From Planctomycetaceae bacterium (lineage in GTDB: Bacteria > Planctomycetota > Planctomycetia > Planctomycetales > Planctomycetaceae): a stretch of 56,192 nucleotides of DNA. The stretch covers positions 1 through 56,192 of the forward strand of contig OMIV01000317.1 of assembly GCA_900299185.1 (NCBI GenBank), read 5' to 3'. The notes beneath the pieces were generated by a model. The model worked only from the letters and a program-made list of their open reading frames with translations. It had not been told where the DNA came from and ran no database searches. A program made the translations under genes and the position numbers. Positions 18,884 to 29,200 of the stretch are shown piece by piece (position 1 is the first letter of the stretch; every line of letters begins with the position of its first letter).

Positions 18884-20371
18884 TCAACGCTCACTTCCGG
18901 GCTCGAAGACGATCTCGGGAGTCGTCCCGAACTTCGCGGGCAGCGGGATATTGCTGAGCAAGCCAGCTCCGCCAACTCGTGCTTGCCAGAGCCCTGCTAG
19001 CTCTGTGGCTGGAGTCGTGCCGTTGCTTAACAACGGGGCTTTGTCCAACTTTGTGGCTTTGGTGGAGAGTCGGATCACAAGCAAGTTTGCATCGTCCCAG
19101 GTGGGCAGAGATGACGGAATTGTGACAGACGGCAAGCCCTCGTCGTTGAGGATGGGCTCACCCAAATCTTGGCCGTTGAGCCACACCTTGGAACCGAGCA
19201 TGGGGCCGCGTAGGACTAGCTTCAGTTCGGGTTTGTCTCCTAGATGGCGCGTCATCAAACGCAGCGTGCAGCGATACCAAATTGCTCGATCATCGACCTT
19301 TCCTTCTGGCAGCGGTGGCAGCAGCGGTTCGGTCGCGGGGACAGCTTTGACGGTCCAATCCGAGGCCGCATTTCGTTTGGGGGAAATGGCCTTGGCGGGC
19401 AGTTCGTCGAGCTCGCGATCTTGGGGCAGACGCTTGTCGGTGGCGAAGTAGAAGTCGCGGCCGTCGTTGATGATTTGATTGCTCGTGATCGTCGGGCACA
19501 CGAAGCGTTCGACATGCGCGATCAGCAAATCGTTGCCACTGAAGTGATCGACGAAGGGCCAACGTTTGGGGTTATACATGCAGTCTGTCAGGTCTCTGAC
19601 GAGCACCGTTCGCATGCCGTTGTTGACCATCTGACGTAAGCCGAATGGTCTGCCGAGCACGCACATGTTGGTATGCACGCCGACTAGCACGACCAGTTTG
19701 ATCTTCTTGTTTTGCAGCACGCTCCAGACTTCTTCTCCTCGATCACTGAGGAAGTCCCCGTCCTTGATCTCGATGACACTGGATTGTTTCTTCCAAGGCA
19801 AAGAGGGGTTCCGACCTTCCTGTCGCAGCTTGCCGGCCCACTCTGAATGTGCCATCGGATCGTCGTCTTCGCCGCCGTCTGATTGGTCGAGCGGATAGCG
19901 ACCCAAACCATTGCGAAAGGCTTCACGCTCGGCTTTCGTCAGGTTGACCCAGGCATTGATGTCGGGTGGCAATGTTCCAGATTTGGTGTATTCAATCAGC
20001 GCTTGTTGAGCACTCTTGCGGGCCGGATGGTCCTCGTAGGATGGCATGCAATCGCTGGGCGAGTGAATGATGGTTGCGCCACTCTCACGAGCGACTGTTA
20101 GCAGCTTGTTGAGGCGTGGTAGGAACTCGCTCATTCGACGAACAGCATTTACGCTGTGGTGAGCGTCCCACACGTCGCAGACGATGACGGCCGTTTCGGC
20201 TGGGTTCCAAGTTTGATGCAGGTTGGCTCGCTGAGATGGAATTGTTTCCGTCGCAGGTACGTAAGTTCGCACGACCAACTTTCGCTCTTCGGCTCTGACT
20301 TCCGGCATCATCTCACTCAACTTGAACAACGACAGCAGGGACAAAAATAGTAGCAATCGGTGCGATCTCAT
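18884..20371 (-). CDS. Secreted isochorismatase-like hydrolase with extra C-terminal domain
   Basis: A 495-residue cysteine hydrolase of the isochorismatase superfamily. A signal peptide (MRSHRLLLFLSLLSLF..., cleavage near VRA-EE, residue 27) leads to the hydrolase core: catalytic Asp66 in VIVCDVWDAHH and nucleophile Cys237 in LVGVHTNMCVLGRP, followed by GLRQMVNNGMRTVLVRDLTDC. A long insertion between them (about 105-195) is rich in acidic residues. From about residue 345 a second domain resembles a carbohydrate-binding beta-sandwich (AIWYRCTLRL ... GSKVWLNGQDLGEP). Upstream ATG 20392 is also possible. It is divergent from the di-haem cytochrome gene, with only about 90 bases between starts. 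Substrate unknown. Confidence 0.85.
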   Translation of the reverse strand: MRSHRLLLFLSLLSLFKLSEMMPEVRAEERKLVVRTYVPATETIPSQRANLHQTWNPAETAVIVCDVWDAHHSVNAVRRMSEFLPRLNKLLTVARESGATIIHSPSDCMPSYEDHPARKSAQQALIEYTKSGTLPPDINAWVNLTKAEREAFRNGLGRYPLDQSDGGEDDDPMAHSEWAGKLRQEGRNPSLPWKKQSSVIEIKDGDFLSDRGEEVWSVLQNKKIKLVVLVGVHTNMCVLGRPFGLRQMVNNGMRTVLVRDLTDCMYNPKRWPFVDHFSGNDLLIAHVERFVCPTITSNQIINDGRDFYFATDKRLPQDRELDELPAKAISPKRNAASDWTVKAVPATEPLLPPLPEGKVDDRAIWYRCTLRLMTRHLGDKPELKLVLRGPMLGSKVWLNGQDLGEPILNDEGLPSVTIPSSLPTWDDANLLVIRLSTKATKLDKAPLLSNGTTPATELAGLWQARVGGAGLLSNIPLPAKFGTTPEIVFEPGSER

Positions 20372-20463
20372 TTCGGGGCTCACACATTCCATACCAAAGG
20401 GGCACGCGACGCGGCGAACGCTAGCGGTTCCATCCGTTCGAACGAAGTCAGGAGAAAAATCCT

Positions 20464-21705
20464 ATGAAACGACGTCTTACGCAACCTGTATCTGTGGGTC
20501 TTCTCTTGGGGGTCACGCTCGCGATGTGGGTTTCGTCTGGTCGTGCAAATGCTGCTGACTCGGCGTTGCAGATCTTCGAGAAGAGAATTGTTCCGATCCT
20601 CAATTCGAAGCGACCCTCAAGTTGCACCCAGTGCCATCTCTCGGGAGTGGAGCTGAAGGACTACATTTTCCCGGAACAAGACAAGACGTTTGCAGCGCTG
20701 GTTGCGGGGGGGATGATCGATACCAAGAACCCGGCGAAGTCGAAGTTGCTGCAATTCATCGAGCGAAAGCCGGCCAAAGCCAGCTTGGTGACGGACAAGG
20801 TTCGAGCCGAAGAGGCGGCTGCTTTCAAAGCTTGGATTGAAGCTGCGATCAAGGACCCTCAATTGCTGAAAGTGAAAGCCAGTGCGGACTCAATTGGACC
20901 CGCTGTCAGCGACGAGGTCATTCGGCATGCTCGTAAAGATCGCGTGTTGGAATCGTTTATCGACAATGTTTGGAATGAGTCGGGACGTTGCGCGGCGTGC
21001 CATTCGCCAGATCGCAACCAACAGCAGGCCAAGAAATTCGGTGATCGAGTTTCGTGGATCAAGCCGCGCGATCCCGAGGGGACTTTGAAGCACTTGGTCG
21101 AGTCTGGAATCGTGGATGTGGACGCGCCCGAGAAGAGCTTGTTGATTACGAAACCAACTATGCAGGTGCAGCACGGTGGCGGTCAAAAGGCTGTCGTCGG
21201 CGATCGAACCTATAAGCAATTCAAAGCTTTCATTGATGACTACGCCGCCGTCGTGAAAGGAACCTACAAGGACGCGAAAGAGCTACCGAAGAAGTCCGAA
21301 GAGGTGTCCTTCGTCAGCGATTTGTGGTTCAAGGTCGAAGGCATCCCTGCGAAGTTCGACAAGCAAGTCTTGCGGGCCGAGATCTATGCTCGTGATGGGC
21401 AGTCATGGTCGGCTCGTCCGGTGGCTGTGGGAGATCGGCAAGTCGCTGGAGATCGCAACCTTTGGCAACAGCACATGTCACTGTTGGCACCTCGCGGTTC
21501 GAAGCGAGCGACTGAACTGCAGCAACAACAGCGTCTGAATGCAGGTCGGTATCTCGTGAAGATCTACATCGATCAAACCGGTCATTTGCAGAAGGATCCG
21601 ACCGGCGACTTCACTGCAAGCGACCTTGTGGGCTCTGTCGAATTCGATGGCAAGTGGCAGCCAGGTTACGGTTCGATGACCATCGTGAAATTCCCGAATC
21701 GGTAA
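20464..21705 (+). CDS. Secreted di-haem c-type cytochrome protein
   Basis: A 413-residue exported protein with signal peptide (cleavage near ANA-AD, residue 31) and two haem c attachment motifs: CTQCH (54-58) and CAACH (176-180). The first follows FEKRIVPILNSKRPSSC, typical of the planctomycete cytochrome c domain. The C-terminal third lacks haem motifs and looks beta-rich, ending with VEFDGKWQPGYGSMTIVKF. AGGAG lies about 10 bases before the ATG. It precedes a WD40 gene, a pairing common in Planctomycetes. Electron transfer in the periplasm is inferred from the haem motifs; partner and substrate are unknown. Divergent from the isochorismatase-like gene. Confidence 0.9.
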   Translation: MKRRLTQPVSVGLLLGVTLAMWVSSGRANAADSALQIFEKRIVPILNSKRPSSCTQCHLSGVELKDYIFPEQDKTFAALVAGGMIDTKNPAKSKLLQFIERKPAKASLVTDKVRAEEAAAFKAWIEAAIKDPQLLKVKASADSIGPAVSDEVIRHARKDRVLESFIDNVWNESGRCAACHSPDRNQQQAKKFGDRVSWIKPRDPEGTLKHLVESGIVDVDAPEKSLLITKPTMQVQHGGGQKAVVGDRTYKQFKAFIDDYAAVVKGTYKDAKELPKKSEEVSFVSDLWFKVEGIPAKFDKQVLRAEIYARDGQSWSARPVAVGDRQVAGDRNLWQQHMSLLAPRGSKRATELQQQQRLNAGRYLVKIYIDQTGHLQKDPTGDFTASDLVGSVEFDGKWQPGYGSMTIVKFPNR

Positions 21706-21762
21706 GCTCGCCGAACCTACTTGCTTGGACGCAGAAGCCGATGCTCATGTTGAAAGAGCTGG

Positions 21763-21786
21763 GGGCTCGCCACACACTGCGAGCCC
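21763..21786 (+). promoter_or_regulatory. Perfect 8-bp hairpin between cytochrome and WD40 genes
   Basis: GGGCTCGC (21763-21770), loop CACACACT, GCGAGCCC (21779-21786). It stands 57 bases after the cytochrome stop and 27 bases before the WD40 ATG at 21813. There is no T tract, so it is not a classical terminator; it may stabilise the upstream transcript end or lower downstream expression. Confidence 0.6.
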
Positions 21787-21812
21787 GCCCACTCTTTCTG
21801 AAAGGCTTCAAC

Positions 21813-22823
21813 ATGCCCGCCGATCCGCTGCAAGCTCATGTTGCTAAGGACTTCAAGAATCCGAGCCCTCTTGTTTCATGTCGCTTTGATCCACTAGGCC
21901 GCTACGTCTTTGCGGGAACGCAAAGCAATAAGGTGGTTCGATGGAGCTTGGCAGACGGCAAAGCGACCGAGTTTGGGGGACATGACAGTTGGGTCCGCGG
22001 GCTCGCGTTCGCGAAGACCAAAGACGGAGACAAAGACGTCTTGTTGATGATCTCCGGCGGCTACGACGGGCGAGTCATCATTTGGAACGCGGACGCAGAG
22101 ACTCCCGAGCCGATTCGCAAGATCGACGCACATGCCGGATGGGTGCGAGCTCTGGTGGTGCTCCCCGATCAAGCTCATGTGGTCTCGTGTGGCAACGACA
22201 ACAAAGTGAAGCTCTGGCGCATTGCCGATGGGATGTTGGTTCGAGAATTCATTGGGCATGAGTCGCACGTCTACAACGTTGCCTTGCATCCGGATGGAAA
22301 GCAGTTGGTTTCGGGCGACTTGAAGGCCAACTTGATCCATTGGGATCTCGATACCGGCAAGCAACTGAGGACTTTCAAGTCCGCCTCATTGCATAAGTAC
22401 GACGAAGGTTTCTGGGCCGACATCGGTGGCTATCGCGAGTTGGCGTTTAGTCCTGATGGCAAGTTCTTGGCGGGCTGTGGTATTACGAATGTGACCAATG
22501 CCTTTGCTGGCGTGGGCAACGCGGCAGTGGCTGAGTTCAATTGGGCTGAGGGGAAAGAAGTCGTCGTGCATCTGGCCAAGACCGCGATTCAAGGCAACGG
22601 CTGGGGCATGGTTTGGCATCCTAAGAATTTCTTGATTGGCCTGTCAGGCGGCGGTGGCGGTGGCGTGCTCTATTTCTTCAAGCCGGCTGAGAAGAACGAA
22701 TTCCATCTCTTCAAGTTGCCAGGACACGCTCGTGACTTGGCACTCAGTCCCGATGCCATGACGCTGGCGAGTGCTGGCGCGAACGGGCAACTCGTGCTGA
22801 CGAAGCTCGGACCGAAGGCTTAA
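21813..22823 (+). CDS. Cytoplasmic-type WD40 propeller protein
   Basis: A 336-residue WD40 protein without signal peptide. Blade ends are visible: KVVRWSL, RVIIWNAD, KVKLWRI, LIHWDL, and GH-turns GGHDSWVRGL, DAHAGWVRAL, IGHESHVYNV, PGHARDLAL. A poly-glycine loop (SGGGGGGVLYFF) lies in the last blades. The frame extends back to 21654 inside the cytochrome gene; ATG 21813, with AAAGG about 8 bases ahead, is preferred because the region before it forms a hairpin. The in-frame ATG 21741 is the alternative. It probably shares a transcript with the di-haem cytochrome, but with no export signal a direct complex would need a separate route. Confidence 0.87.
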   Translation: MPADPLQAHVAKDFKNPSPLVSCRFDPLGRYVFAGTQSNKVVRWSLADGKATEFGGHDSWVRGLAFAKTKDGDKDVLLMISGGYDGRVIIWNADAETPEPIRKIDAHAGWVRALVVLPDQAHVVSCGNDNKVKLWRIADGMLVREFIGHESHVYNVALHPDGKQLVSGDLKANLIHWDLDTGKQLRTFKSASLHKYDEGFWADIGGYRELAFSPDGKFLAGCGITNVTNAFAGVGNAAVAEFNWAEGKEVVVHLAKTAIQGNGWGMVWHPKNFLIGLSGGGGGGVLYFFKPAEKNEFHLFKLPGHARDLALSPDAMTLASAGANGQLVLTKLGPKA

Positions 22824-22968
22824 GCGTAAGGCCGTGTTCTTGTTCTGCGGACTCACGCAAGTTTGACGTGACTGAGCTTGGTACGGTCGTGTTGCTGACT
22901 TGGCTCCCGGTGTAAGTATTCTTCCCAGCGTTGGGCTGCACTTCGAATTACTCTTGGTCCGAGACTTC

Positions 22969-24108
22969 ATGATGTCCGAGCCATTTGGCTTGCTAATCGT
23001 AACCGGTAATCAAACTCATCAAGAGAACTACGCACGCGCGTTGGCAGCCGATGCTCGATGTCGCCTGATTGGGTTAACGGACGAGACGCAAATTTCGGAT
23101 CGGCGCAGAGAGCTCAATCAAACTCTCGCGGATGAGTTACGGATTCCGTACCTGACCGATTTCGATGCCGCGATTCGGCGCGATGACGTGCTGTTGGTTT
23201 CGATTTGCTCGGACCCTGAACGTCGCGAGGCGATGACCATTGCGTGTGCTCGCGCGGGGAAGCATCTCTATCTCGATAAAGACCCGGCTCCGACCGTCGA
23301 CGCCGCTCGGCGAATTGGCGCAGCGATTCGAGATGCGGGTGTGTTGAGCCAGTCATTCAGCATGGTGCGAGTTCCGGCAGCTCAGCGCGCCAAGCAGTTG
23401 GTGCAGTCCGGAGAGTTGGGCGATCTGATCGGATTGCATTGCGACATCACCTTTGCGAAAGGGCTGGCTGGCACGGCTGACCTATCGCGTCCTCGGCAAG
23501 AGAAGGCTGGACCGACTCGGTTCTCGTTCATTGATTCGAAACGCGAGTTTTTGTGTGTTGGTTATTACGGTTTGATCTTGATGCAGTGGCTCACCGGGCG
23601 TCGTTTCAGCGGAGTGGACGCGACGACTTGCAATTACTTTTTTGCCGAGCATCAACGCAACGACGTCGAAGACTTCGCCTGTGCGTTGCTCACTCTGGAA
23701 GGTGGGCTTGAAGCTGAAGTGACAGCCGGACGGTGCGGTTGGATGAGCAGTCGCGCGTTCGGGCAGCACGATATTCGCATTATCGGAACGCACGGCTCGG
23801 TGACGATCGATGCCAATCAACCGCGCCTGGAAGTCTTGTGTGATCAAACGCCGTGGCAGCAACCGGCAAGTGCTCATCCCGAAGACCCGATGGGGTTCTG
23901 GACCAGCACTCAAAAAGCCGGCGGCGTCGCTACTAAGGCTGATTGGTTCGCGATCGGACCGACACTGCGCAATGACTTCGCTTGCTTCCTCGATTGTCTA
24001 TCAAAGGGACGCCCCAGCGACGTCCCCGCAGACATGGCGATACACGCACTCGAAGTGGTGCACGCCGTCTATGAATCTGCAGCGACCGGAAAGCGGTGCG
24101 AGCTGTAA
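22969..24108 (+). CDS. Gfo/Idh/MocA-family oxidoreductase
   Basis: A 379-residue NAD(P)-dependent oxidoreductase of the Gfo/Idh/MocA family. An N-terminal Rossmann fold (FGLLIVTGNQTHQENYARALAAD...) leads to LYLDKDPAPT (about residue 105), in the place of the family EKP lysine motif, and a C-terminal alpha/beta domain with DIRIIGTHGSVTIDA. These enzymes act on sugars, inositols or related polyols. The glycine-rich GxGxxG is reduced to TGNQTHQ, so cofactor binding could differ. Starts at ATG 22969 with a second ATG at 22972; the longer frame would need TTG 22900. Cytoplasmic, no signal peptide. It lies 145 bases after the WD40 gene; substrate unknown. Confidence 0.85.
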   Translation: MMSEPFGLLIVTGNQTHQENYARALAADARCRLIGLTDETQISDRRRELNQTLADELRIPYLTDFDAAIRRDDVLLVSICSDPERREAMTIACARAGKHLYLDKDPAPTVDAARRIGAAIRDAGVLSQSFSMVRVPAAQRAKQLVQSGELGDLIGLHCDITFAKGLAGTADLSRPRQEKAGPTRFSFIDSKREFLCVGYYGLILMQWLTGRRFSGVDATTCNYFFAEHQRNDVEDFACALLTLEGGLEAEVTAGRCGWMSSRAFGQHDIRIIGTHGSVTIDANQPRLEVLCDQTPWQQPASAHPEDPMGFWTSTQKAGGVATKADWFAIGPTLRNDFACFLDCLSKGRPSDVPADMAIHALEVVHAVYESAATGKRCEL

Positions 24109-24124
24109 CCAGCCGCTGATGATT

Positions 24125-24640
24125 TTATTGCTCGGTTTGTGCCAGCAGTTCTGCTGAGTCCGACGAATGTTCGTTCTCACGCTGCCAGCGAAACTCGGCT
24201 TCTTCGCCGGAATCGTAGACTCGGAGAAGAGTGTCGGTGGCTTCGAGCACTCGTTGTCGCGCGACGTCACCTTTGAGCTTCACAACGAAGTCGATCTTCT
24301 TCTGTGGTTCTCCGCGCAACGTGCGGAGCGTGAGTTGGTCACCATCGAGCGACCACTCTTGTTCGAACAACAATTGAGTGGCGAAGAGACGATGCATGCC
24401 CTGCAGTTCGCAAATCATGGTGGCCGTGCCGTCGGGACGAATCGTCAACGTGCGTTTGGCTTGGTAGTTGTCGTGCCAAGTGCCAATCAGTCGTTCGCGG
24501 ATCGATGATTCGGTTGAGGCTGACGTGCTGGTCGGTGCCGATTGCGGCTGAGTCGGGCGAGCTCGTAACAGCATGGCTCCGGTGGTGAGTTCGACACCGA
24601 GCACAATCAAAGCGATCCATCCGTGGCGAGGGTTGAGCAT
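24125..24640 (-). CDS. Small membrane-anchored protein of unknown function
   Basis: A 171-residue protein with an N-terminal hydrophobic anchor or signal (GWIALIVLGVELTTGAMLL, about 7-25), a Ser/Thr/Pro-rich linker, and a beta-rich domain beginning RERLIGTWHDNYQAKRTLTIRPDGTATM. The GTW...L.I..DGT.. pattern recalls small lipocalin-like domains that measure a 'threshold' beta-barrel, but I cannot name a family with certainty. It is convergent with the Gfo/Idh/MocA gene (16 bases between stops) and downstream of the YbhN-like gene. Confidence 0.7.
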   Translation of the reverse strand: MLNPRHGWIALIVLGVELTTGAMLLRARPTQPQSAPTSTSASTESSIRERLIGTWHDNYQAKRTLTIRPDGTATMICELQGMHRLFATQLLFEQEWSLDGDQLTLRTLRGEPQKKIDFVVKLKGDVARQRVLEATDTLLRVYDSGEEAEFRWQRENEHSSDSAELLAQTEQ

Positions 24641-24760
24641 CTTCGATTCACGTCCTTGTGGATGGCGAGGAAAGAGTTGAGGTCGATCTGTCTTGTTGAC
24701 GCGTGATCGTTTGGGAGACTGGTGGATCAGCGAGTTTTGGTCGAGACCATTTGGCGGGAA

Positions 24761-25792
24761 TTAGACTGCGTCTGTCGGTCGAGCATCCTGCTCGGCGTTG
24801 TCCTCATCGAGCACTTTTTTGATCTCATCGCGTCCGGTGAAATAGTAAACGCCGCCGATCATCGCGACGCAGATTGAAGTCAGTCGATAGGCACCAGCCG
24901 CGACCAAACCTAGCTCGGGACTGGAACCTGCCAGGTCGTAGGCTTTCTGCACACAGAACTCGAGAGCTCCAATGCCACCAGGAGTGGGTACAACAAAGCC
25001 AATGAGTTCCGCCAGCGGCATCAGCAATAGGTGCGTCGTGTAGGCGGGCAGAACTGCTGGATCTCCAACGGCCCGAGCACAGAAGTAGAAGGACGAGATC
25101 ACTCCGAACTGTCCCATGATCCCGATCATGATTCCCGCAATCACAACGCGGCGACGTGATTGGTACATCGCTGCTGCTTGAGCCAAGTCCGCGAAGGCAG
25201 AGCCGACCTTGGGGATTCGCGTTATCAAATGGACGAGTCGGGAATTGGAAGAGACGGGATGTAACATCAATCCCACGATCCCCAACCCGATGGCGGCGCC
25301 GATCCAAAACACGTTGTTGATGATGGCTCGATCGCGGACTTCTCCTTCGGCGATGACGGTTGCAAGTGCTCCCACAAACATCAGCGAAACAAGTCCCAAC
25401 ATGCGGTCGATGACCACAGTCGAGACAGCAGCCAGGCGTCGATCTTTCTGGCGTCGAACCAACATCGCTCCCTTAACGACGTCTCCGCCGATGGAGCCGG
25501 AAGCGATGTAGTTGAAGAGATAGCCCAAGAATCCAATGCGCAGAGCGTCTCGCGGGGTGAACTGGAACTCTTGAGCCCAGACCAGCAAGTACCAGCGCAG
25601 AAACGTCAGCATCACCGAGCACAGGCAAAGGGCACAGCCGATCGCCAAATACTCCCAATGAATAGGATGCTGCCAAAGCTCGATGAAACGATCGCGGTTC
25701 TTATGGACTAGAAAACCAATGATGCCCAACGCCAGCGGCCACTTCAGCCACGGAAGCACCTTTTTCCAGCCTGACACCGATCCTTGGGTCAT
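24761..25792 (-). CDS. YbhN/AglD-type flippase-like membrane protein (LPG synthase TM region)
   Basis: A 343-residue multi-spanning membrane protein of the lysylphosphatidylglycerol synthase TM-region (UPF0104/YbhN) family. About eight hydrophobic segments are visible, with family blocks FLRWYLLV, IASGSIGGDVVKGAMLVRR, STVVIDRMLGL, and PLAELIGFVVPTPGGIGALEF. Related domains flip or carry lipids (MprF N-terminal part) or stand alone with unknown cargo. It is encoded just after a 62-residue membrane protein and downstream of the AsmA/glycosyltransferase genes on the same strand, consistent with a role in envelope lipids or glycolipids, which is inference. Confidence 0.88.
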   Translation of the reverse strand: MTQGSVSGWKKVLPWLKWPLALGIIGFLVHKNRDRFIELWQHPIHWEYLAIGCALCLCSVMLTFLRWYLLVWAQEFQFTPRDALRIGFLGYLFNYIASGSIGGDVVKGAMLVRRQKDRRLAAVSTVVIDRMLGLVSLMFVGALATVIAEGEVRDRAIINNVFWIGAAIGLGIVGLMLHPVSSNSRLVHLITRIPKVGSAFADLAQAAAMYQSRRRVVIAGIMIGIMGQFGVISSFYFCARAVGDPAVLPAYTTHLLLMPLAELIGFVVPTPGGIGALEFCVQKAYDLAGSSPELGLVAAGAYRLTSICVAMIGGVYYFTGRDEIKKVLDEDNAEQDARPTDAV

Positions 25793-25814
25793 TGCCGTTC
25801 CTTCGGAGTGGCGA

Positions 25815-26003
25815 CTACGACAGCTCTTTGTAGGTGTCGAAGCACATGTAGCCGATCAGCGCCGCGCTCACGAGAAACATGATGTCTTGCACCATTTCTC
25901 CAGCGAACGGCATCCCTGTGGCCATGTCGAGAATCGCCAGCAGACCGACTACTGCGGCAGCGGCAAACGAACCGATCAGCATTTGCTTTGTGCCGGACGT
26001 CAT
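25815..26003 (-). CDS. Small two-helix membrane protein
   Basis: A 62-residue protein with two hydrophobic helices (about residues 9-29, LIGSFAAAAVVGLLAILDMA, and 38-56, DIMFLVSAALIGYMCF) joined by a short loop. ATG 26003 is preceded by GAG at 6 bases; the longer frame would need TTG 26018. It ends 22 bases before the YbhN-like gene and is probably co-transcribed with it. No family is recognised. Clean codon structure and spacing support it as a real gene, but the function is unknown. Confidence 0.65.
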   Translation of the reverse strand: MTSGTKQMLIGSFAAAAVVGLLAILDMATGMPFAGEMVQDIMFLVSAALIGYMCFDTYKELS

Positions 26004-26209
26004 TACGGTCTCATCCAACGAGTTCGTAGCGGGTCAATCTGAGCTGAAAAGACACAAGATCTAAAGCCGAGCGAGTATAGAACGAGCGGCGAAAATGAAT
26101 CCAGTTCAGAAGCCTGCGTTGCTTCGGAATGAATTGATGCCGCCAGCATTACATGTCTGCTCGCCTGCCAGTTCAGAGTGATTAACCCGATTTGGCTGAA
26201 TGCGAACAT

Positions 26210-29200
26210 CTATCTAAGAGCCCGGCGATCGTCGAGACGACCATTTGCTGTCTGCGGCCGCAGAGGCTGCGGCGTTAACGGCAACGGCCGCAAAGTATTT
26301 AAGAATCCCTTGAAGGCTTCATCGAGGCTCGCGGCCGGAACAACTTCCGTTTGAGGATCAGACGTCTTGCCGGTCACTTTTACGACAACCCAACCGCGAG
26401 TCGCTTCGCGAGTGGCTTTCGTCACCAAGTTGCTGACCTCTGTCACGACCGGCACCCAGAACGGGAACGGGCTCTTCGGCAGCATCGAGTAAGGCAGCAT
26501 CGACGAGAACAGCAAATCAATGTCGCCATCAAACGAGGCAGAACCTCGACCACGCATCTGCACTTGGTCCCCGACCAAATCGATGGCGTCGAAGAGGAAG
26601 CGTCCTCTCGATACTCGGAACGAACACAGTGCGTAGCTGAAGGCGGCGGCCTTCGTGCCTGTCGGAATCAATACATCGAGTACATGGAAGATGACCGGAA
26701 GCTCGTAAAGCGCGGCGGGACTGATTTGAAGTTGGCCAGTGCCGGCCAAGTTGCGAGCGTTACTGCCTTCGCCACGAATGTCCATCCAACCCTGCATGGT
26801 GCCTCGCAGTTGCTCGCCCTTCTGCATGTACTTGCGAGCGAAGGTCTCAAGCTGACCTTGGGCGAGTGCGACGCGAACTTGATATCCCGCCGTCTGATCG
26901 ATGGCGACTTGCCCATTCAATGTGAGTAAGCCCTGCAGGAACTTGGCTGTGATCTGTTCTTTGGGTGATGTCGCATCATCGGTGAAGACGCCTTCCAAAG
27001 CTTTCTCCGTTCCGAAGGTCAGCAAGCCGTCTCTCAGCTTGAATGGTCCTTTGACTTCGTTGAGCTCGTACTTCTCGAAGACCTTCAATGAGTCGAGCTC
27101 CAAGGTTCCGTCGACTTTGGCTTCCGTTCCATCCCATGTTCCGGTCGAGGTCAAAGTGCCATGCACTTCATTGAAATTGAGGCCCGCTGCGACCGAGCCA
27201 CCGGTGAGCTCCGTCTTGATGGACCAAGCTGCGGTCATTGGAAACTGCGGGTCAGAAGTGCCTCGCAGATCGAGCAAACCGGTCACGTCTAAGTCGTGCT
27301 CGGGATCGAAGGTCGCGAGTACCGCACGAAGCCCAGATGTAACTGCGCGTTGCAGGTCTTGATCGGGACGCAGTTTGCGAGCTTGCCAATTCTCTAAACG
27401 GAGATGCCAGTCGCCGTTGTCTTCGATCTCTGCGAAGCCCGCGTTGCGATTGACCAAAAACAGCGTCTGGTTGTGCCGACCTTCGAAGGACTTGACCTTC
27501 AACAAGGCCGGCAGGCGACGATTCTGTTGAGTGTTGAAGTGACCTGGGATGTACTCGTAGCTGGCTTCAATGTCGGTCAGCTCATACGGGAACCGAGGCA
27601 TCAAGCTGCGACCGCGTGAGATCTCAATGACAGGCAGTCGCACGATGGGCTGCGTGCCTTCATCCCACTCCACGCGAGTGACCAAGTGCTTGATTGAACC
27701 GCGTGGTTGGAAGTCTTGCCACATCTTCTTGAGAGACTTTGGTACGGCATCGAACAGCGATGAGTCGATGGGGGCGTCTTTCGTATCGACGGTCAAATCG
27801 AGTCGTCCCGGTTCACCTTTGGGTTTCACATAAACGCCACCCGCCGCGAGCACCGCGCCACCATGCAATCCTTTGAAATCGGAGAACGTCCACGTCTTAC
27901 CGTCGAAGGTCAGCTTTCCCGAAAGCGCGTCGACGCGGTACGGGAACGGTTCGTAAATCATGCTGGCATCATGCAAGTAGCCAACGAGATCTGGCTTGAA
28001 TGGGCGGCCTTCTCCGGGTTCCTTTTCTAGATGCCATTTGCCATCCACGAGTCCTCGCAGTTGCATCGCCGCAATGGTCTTTTGCAGGCCGGGCGGGCAA
28101 GCCTTCGCGAACTGTTCGTCGATTGGCAGATTGGCAACTTCGATATCAAACACGATCCAGGCATTGGGACCGGGATTCTTAACGTGACCCGTCAGAGTGA
28201 TGGGCTGCCGACCGGCATAGCCTCGCATGTCGATGACAAGATCTTTGCCCTTGAGCGAGATCGTTCCGACCGCATCTTCGATCGGGTACGGAAAGACGTC
28301 GTGCTTCACCGAGCACTTGTTAGCGGAGACGGTGAATGATTCCGGCTTCCATTTGCCCTCGGGTGTAGTTGCTACGACAGCTTCCATATCGATGAAGCCT
28401 TGCGGGTGATGCGCGTCGTAGATGCGACCAAAGCCCACCGACAGACGGTCTCGTAAGCGTTGGTCGCAGGCGATGTTATCGATCCTTAAACCAATGCGTC
28501 CGGTGGGTTCGCCCTCGTTGAGCAGCACTTCGCCGCGCACGTTGATTTCGGTGGGGCCATTCGTCGCACCGAGTTGACGAATACTGATTCGCTCGCGAGT
28601 GACTTCGACTTGTCCTCGTAAATCTGCCAACGGAAAGGCGAGGGCGGTGTTCGTGACTTCGCCACTGACGATGTCACAGGTCAACCGCACTTGAGGCGTC
28701 GACTCAGGCTGACGACGTTCGATTTGAAAACCGAGATTCAATTCTGCTGTGAGCCCCAGAATGGAATCTGCTGCTCCCAGTGCATCGGGAGCGATGGCAT
28801 GCGAGATTGGTTTCTTGGCTTCGGCGGAGTTGGCAGAAACGAAGCGGTTCTTCTCGGCTCCCGGGGGTACGGCAATCGGTGGGACGACTGCAGAGTTCAC
28901 TGCCTCGCCTTGCGAATTCGATGTCATCCGAATTCCAGGCTGAATGCGATCCTTGCGCGCGATGCCCTGGATGGAGAACGGCGACGGAGAAGCTGGATCT
29001 GGATCTTTGAGAAACTCAGCTCTCAACTTTGTTTCGAGCTGCGCGATCTGTTGCATCGCACGCGGCTCAAATATGCTCGCGAACTCAAGCATGCGCCGAT
29101 TCACTTTGAGTCCCGCCAACGTGCCATTCACGCTGCCAGTTTGAGCGTCGACATTCAGTTTGCCATCTAGGGTGACTCGTCCGAGGTTCTCGACATCAGC

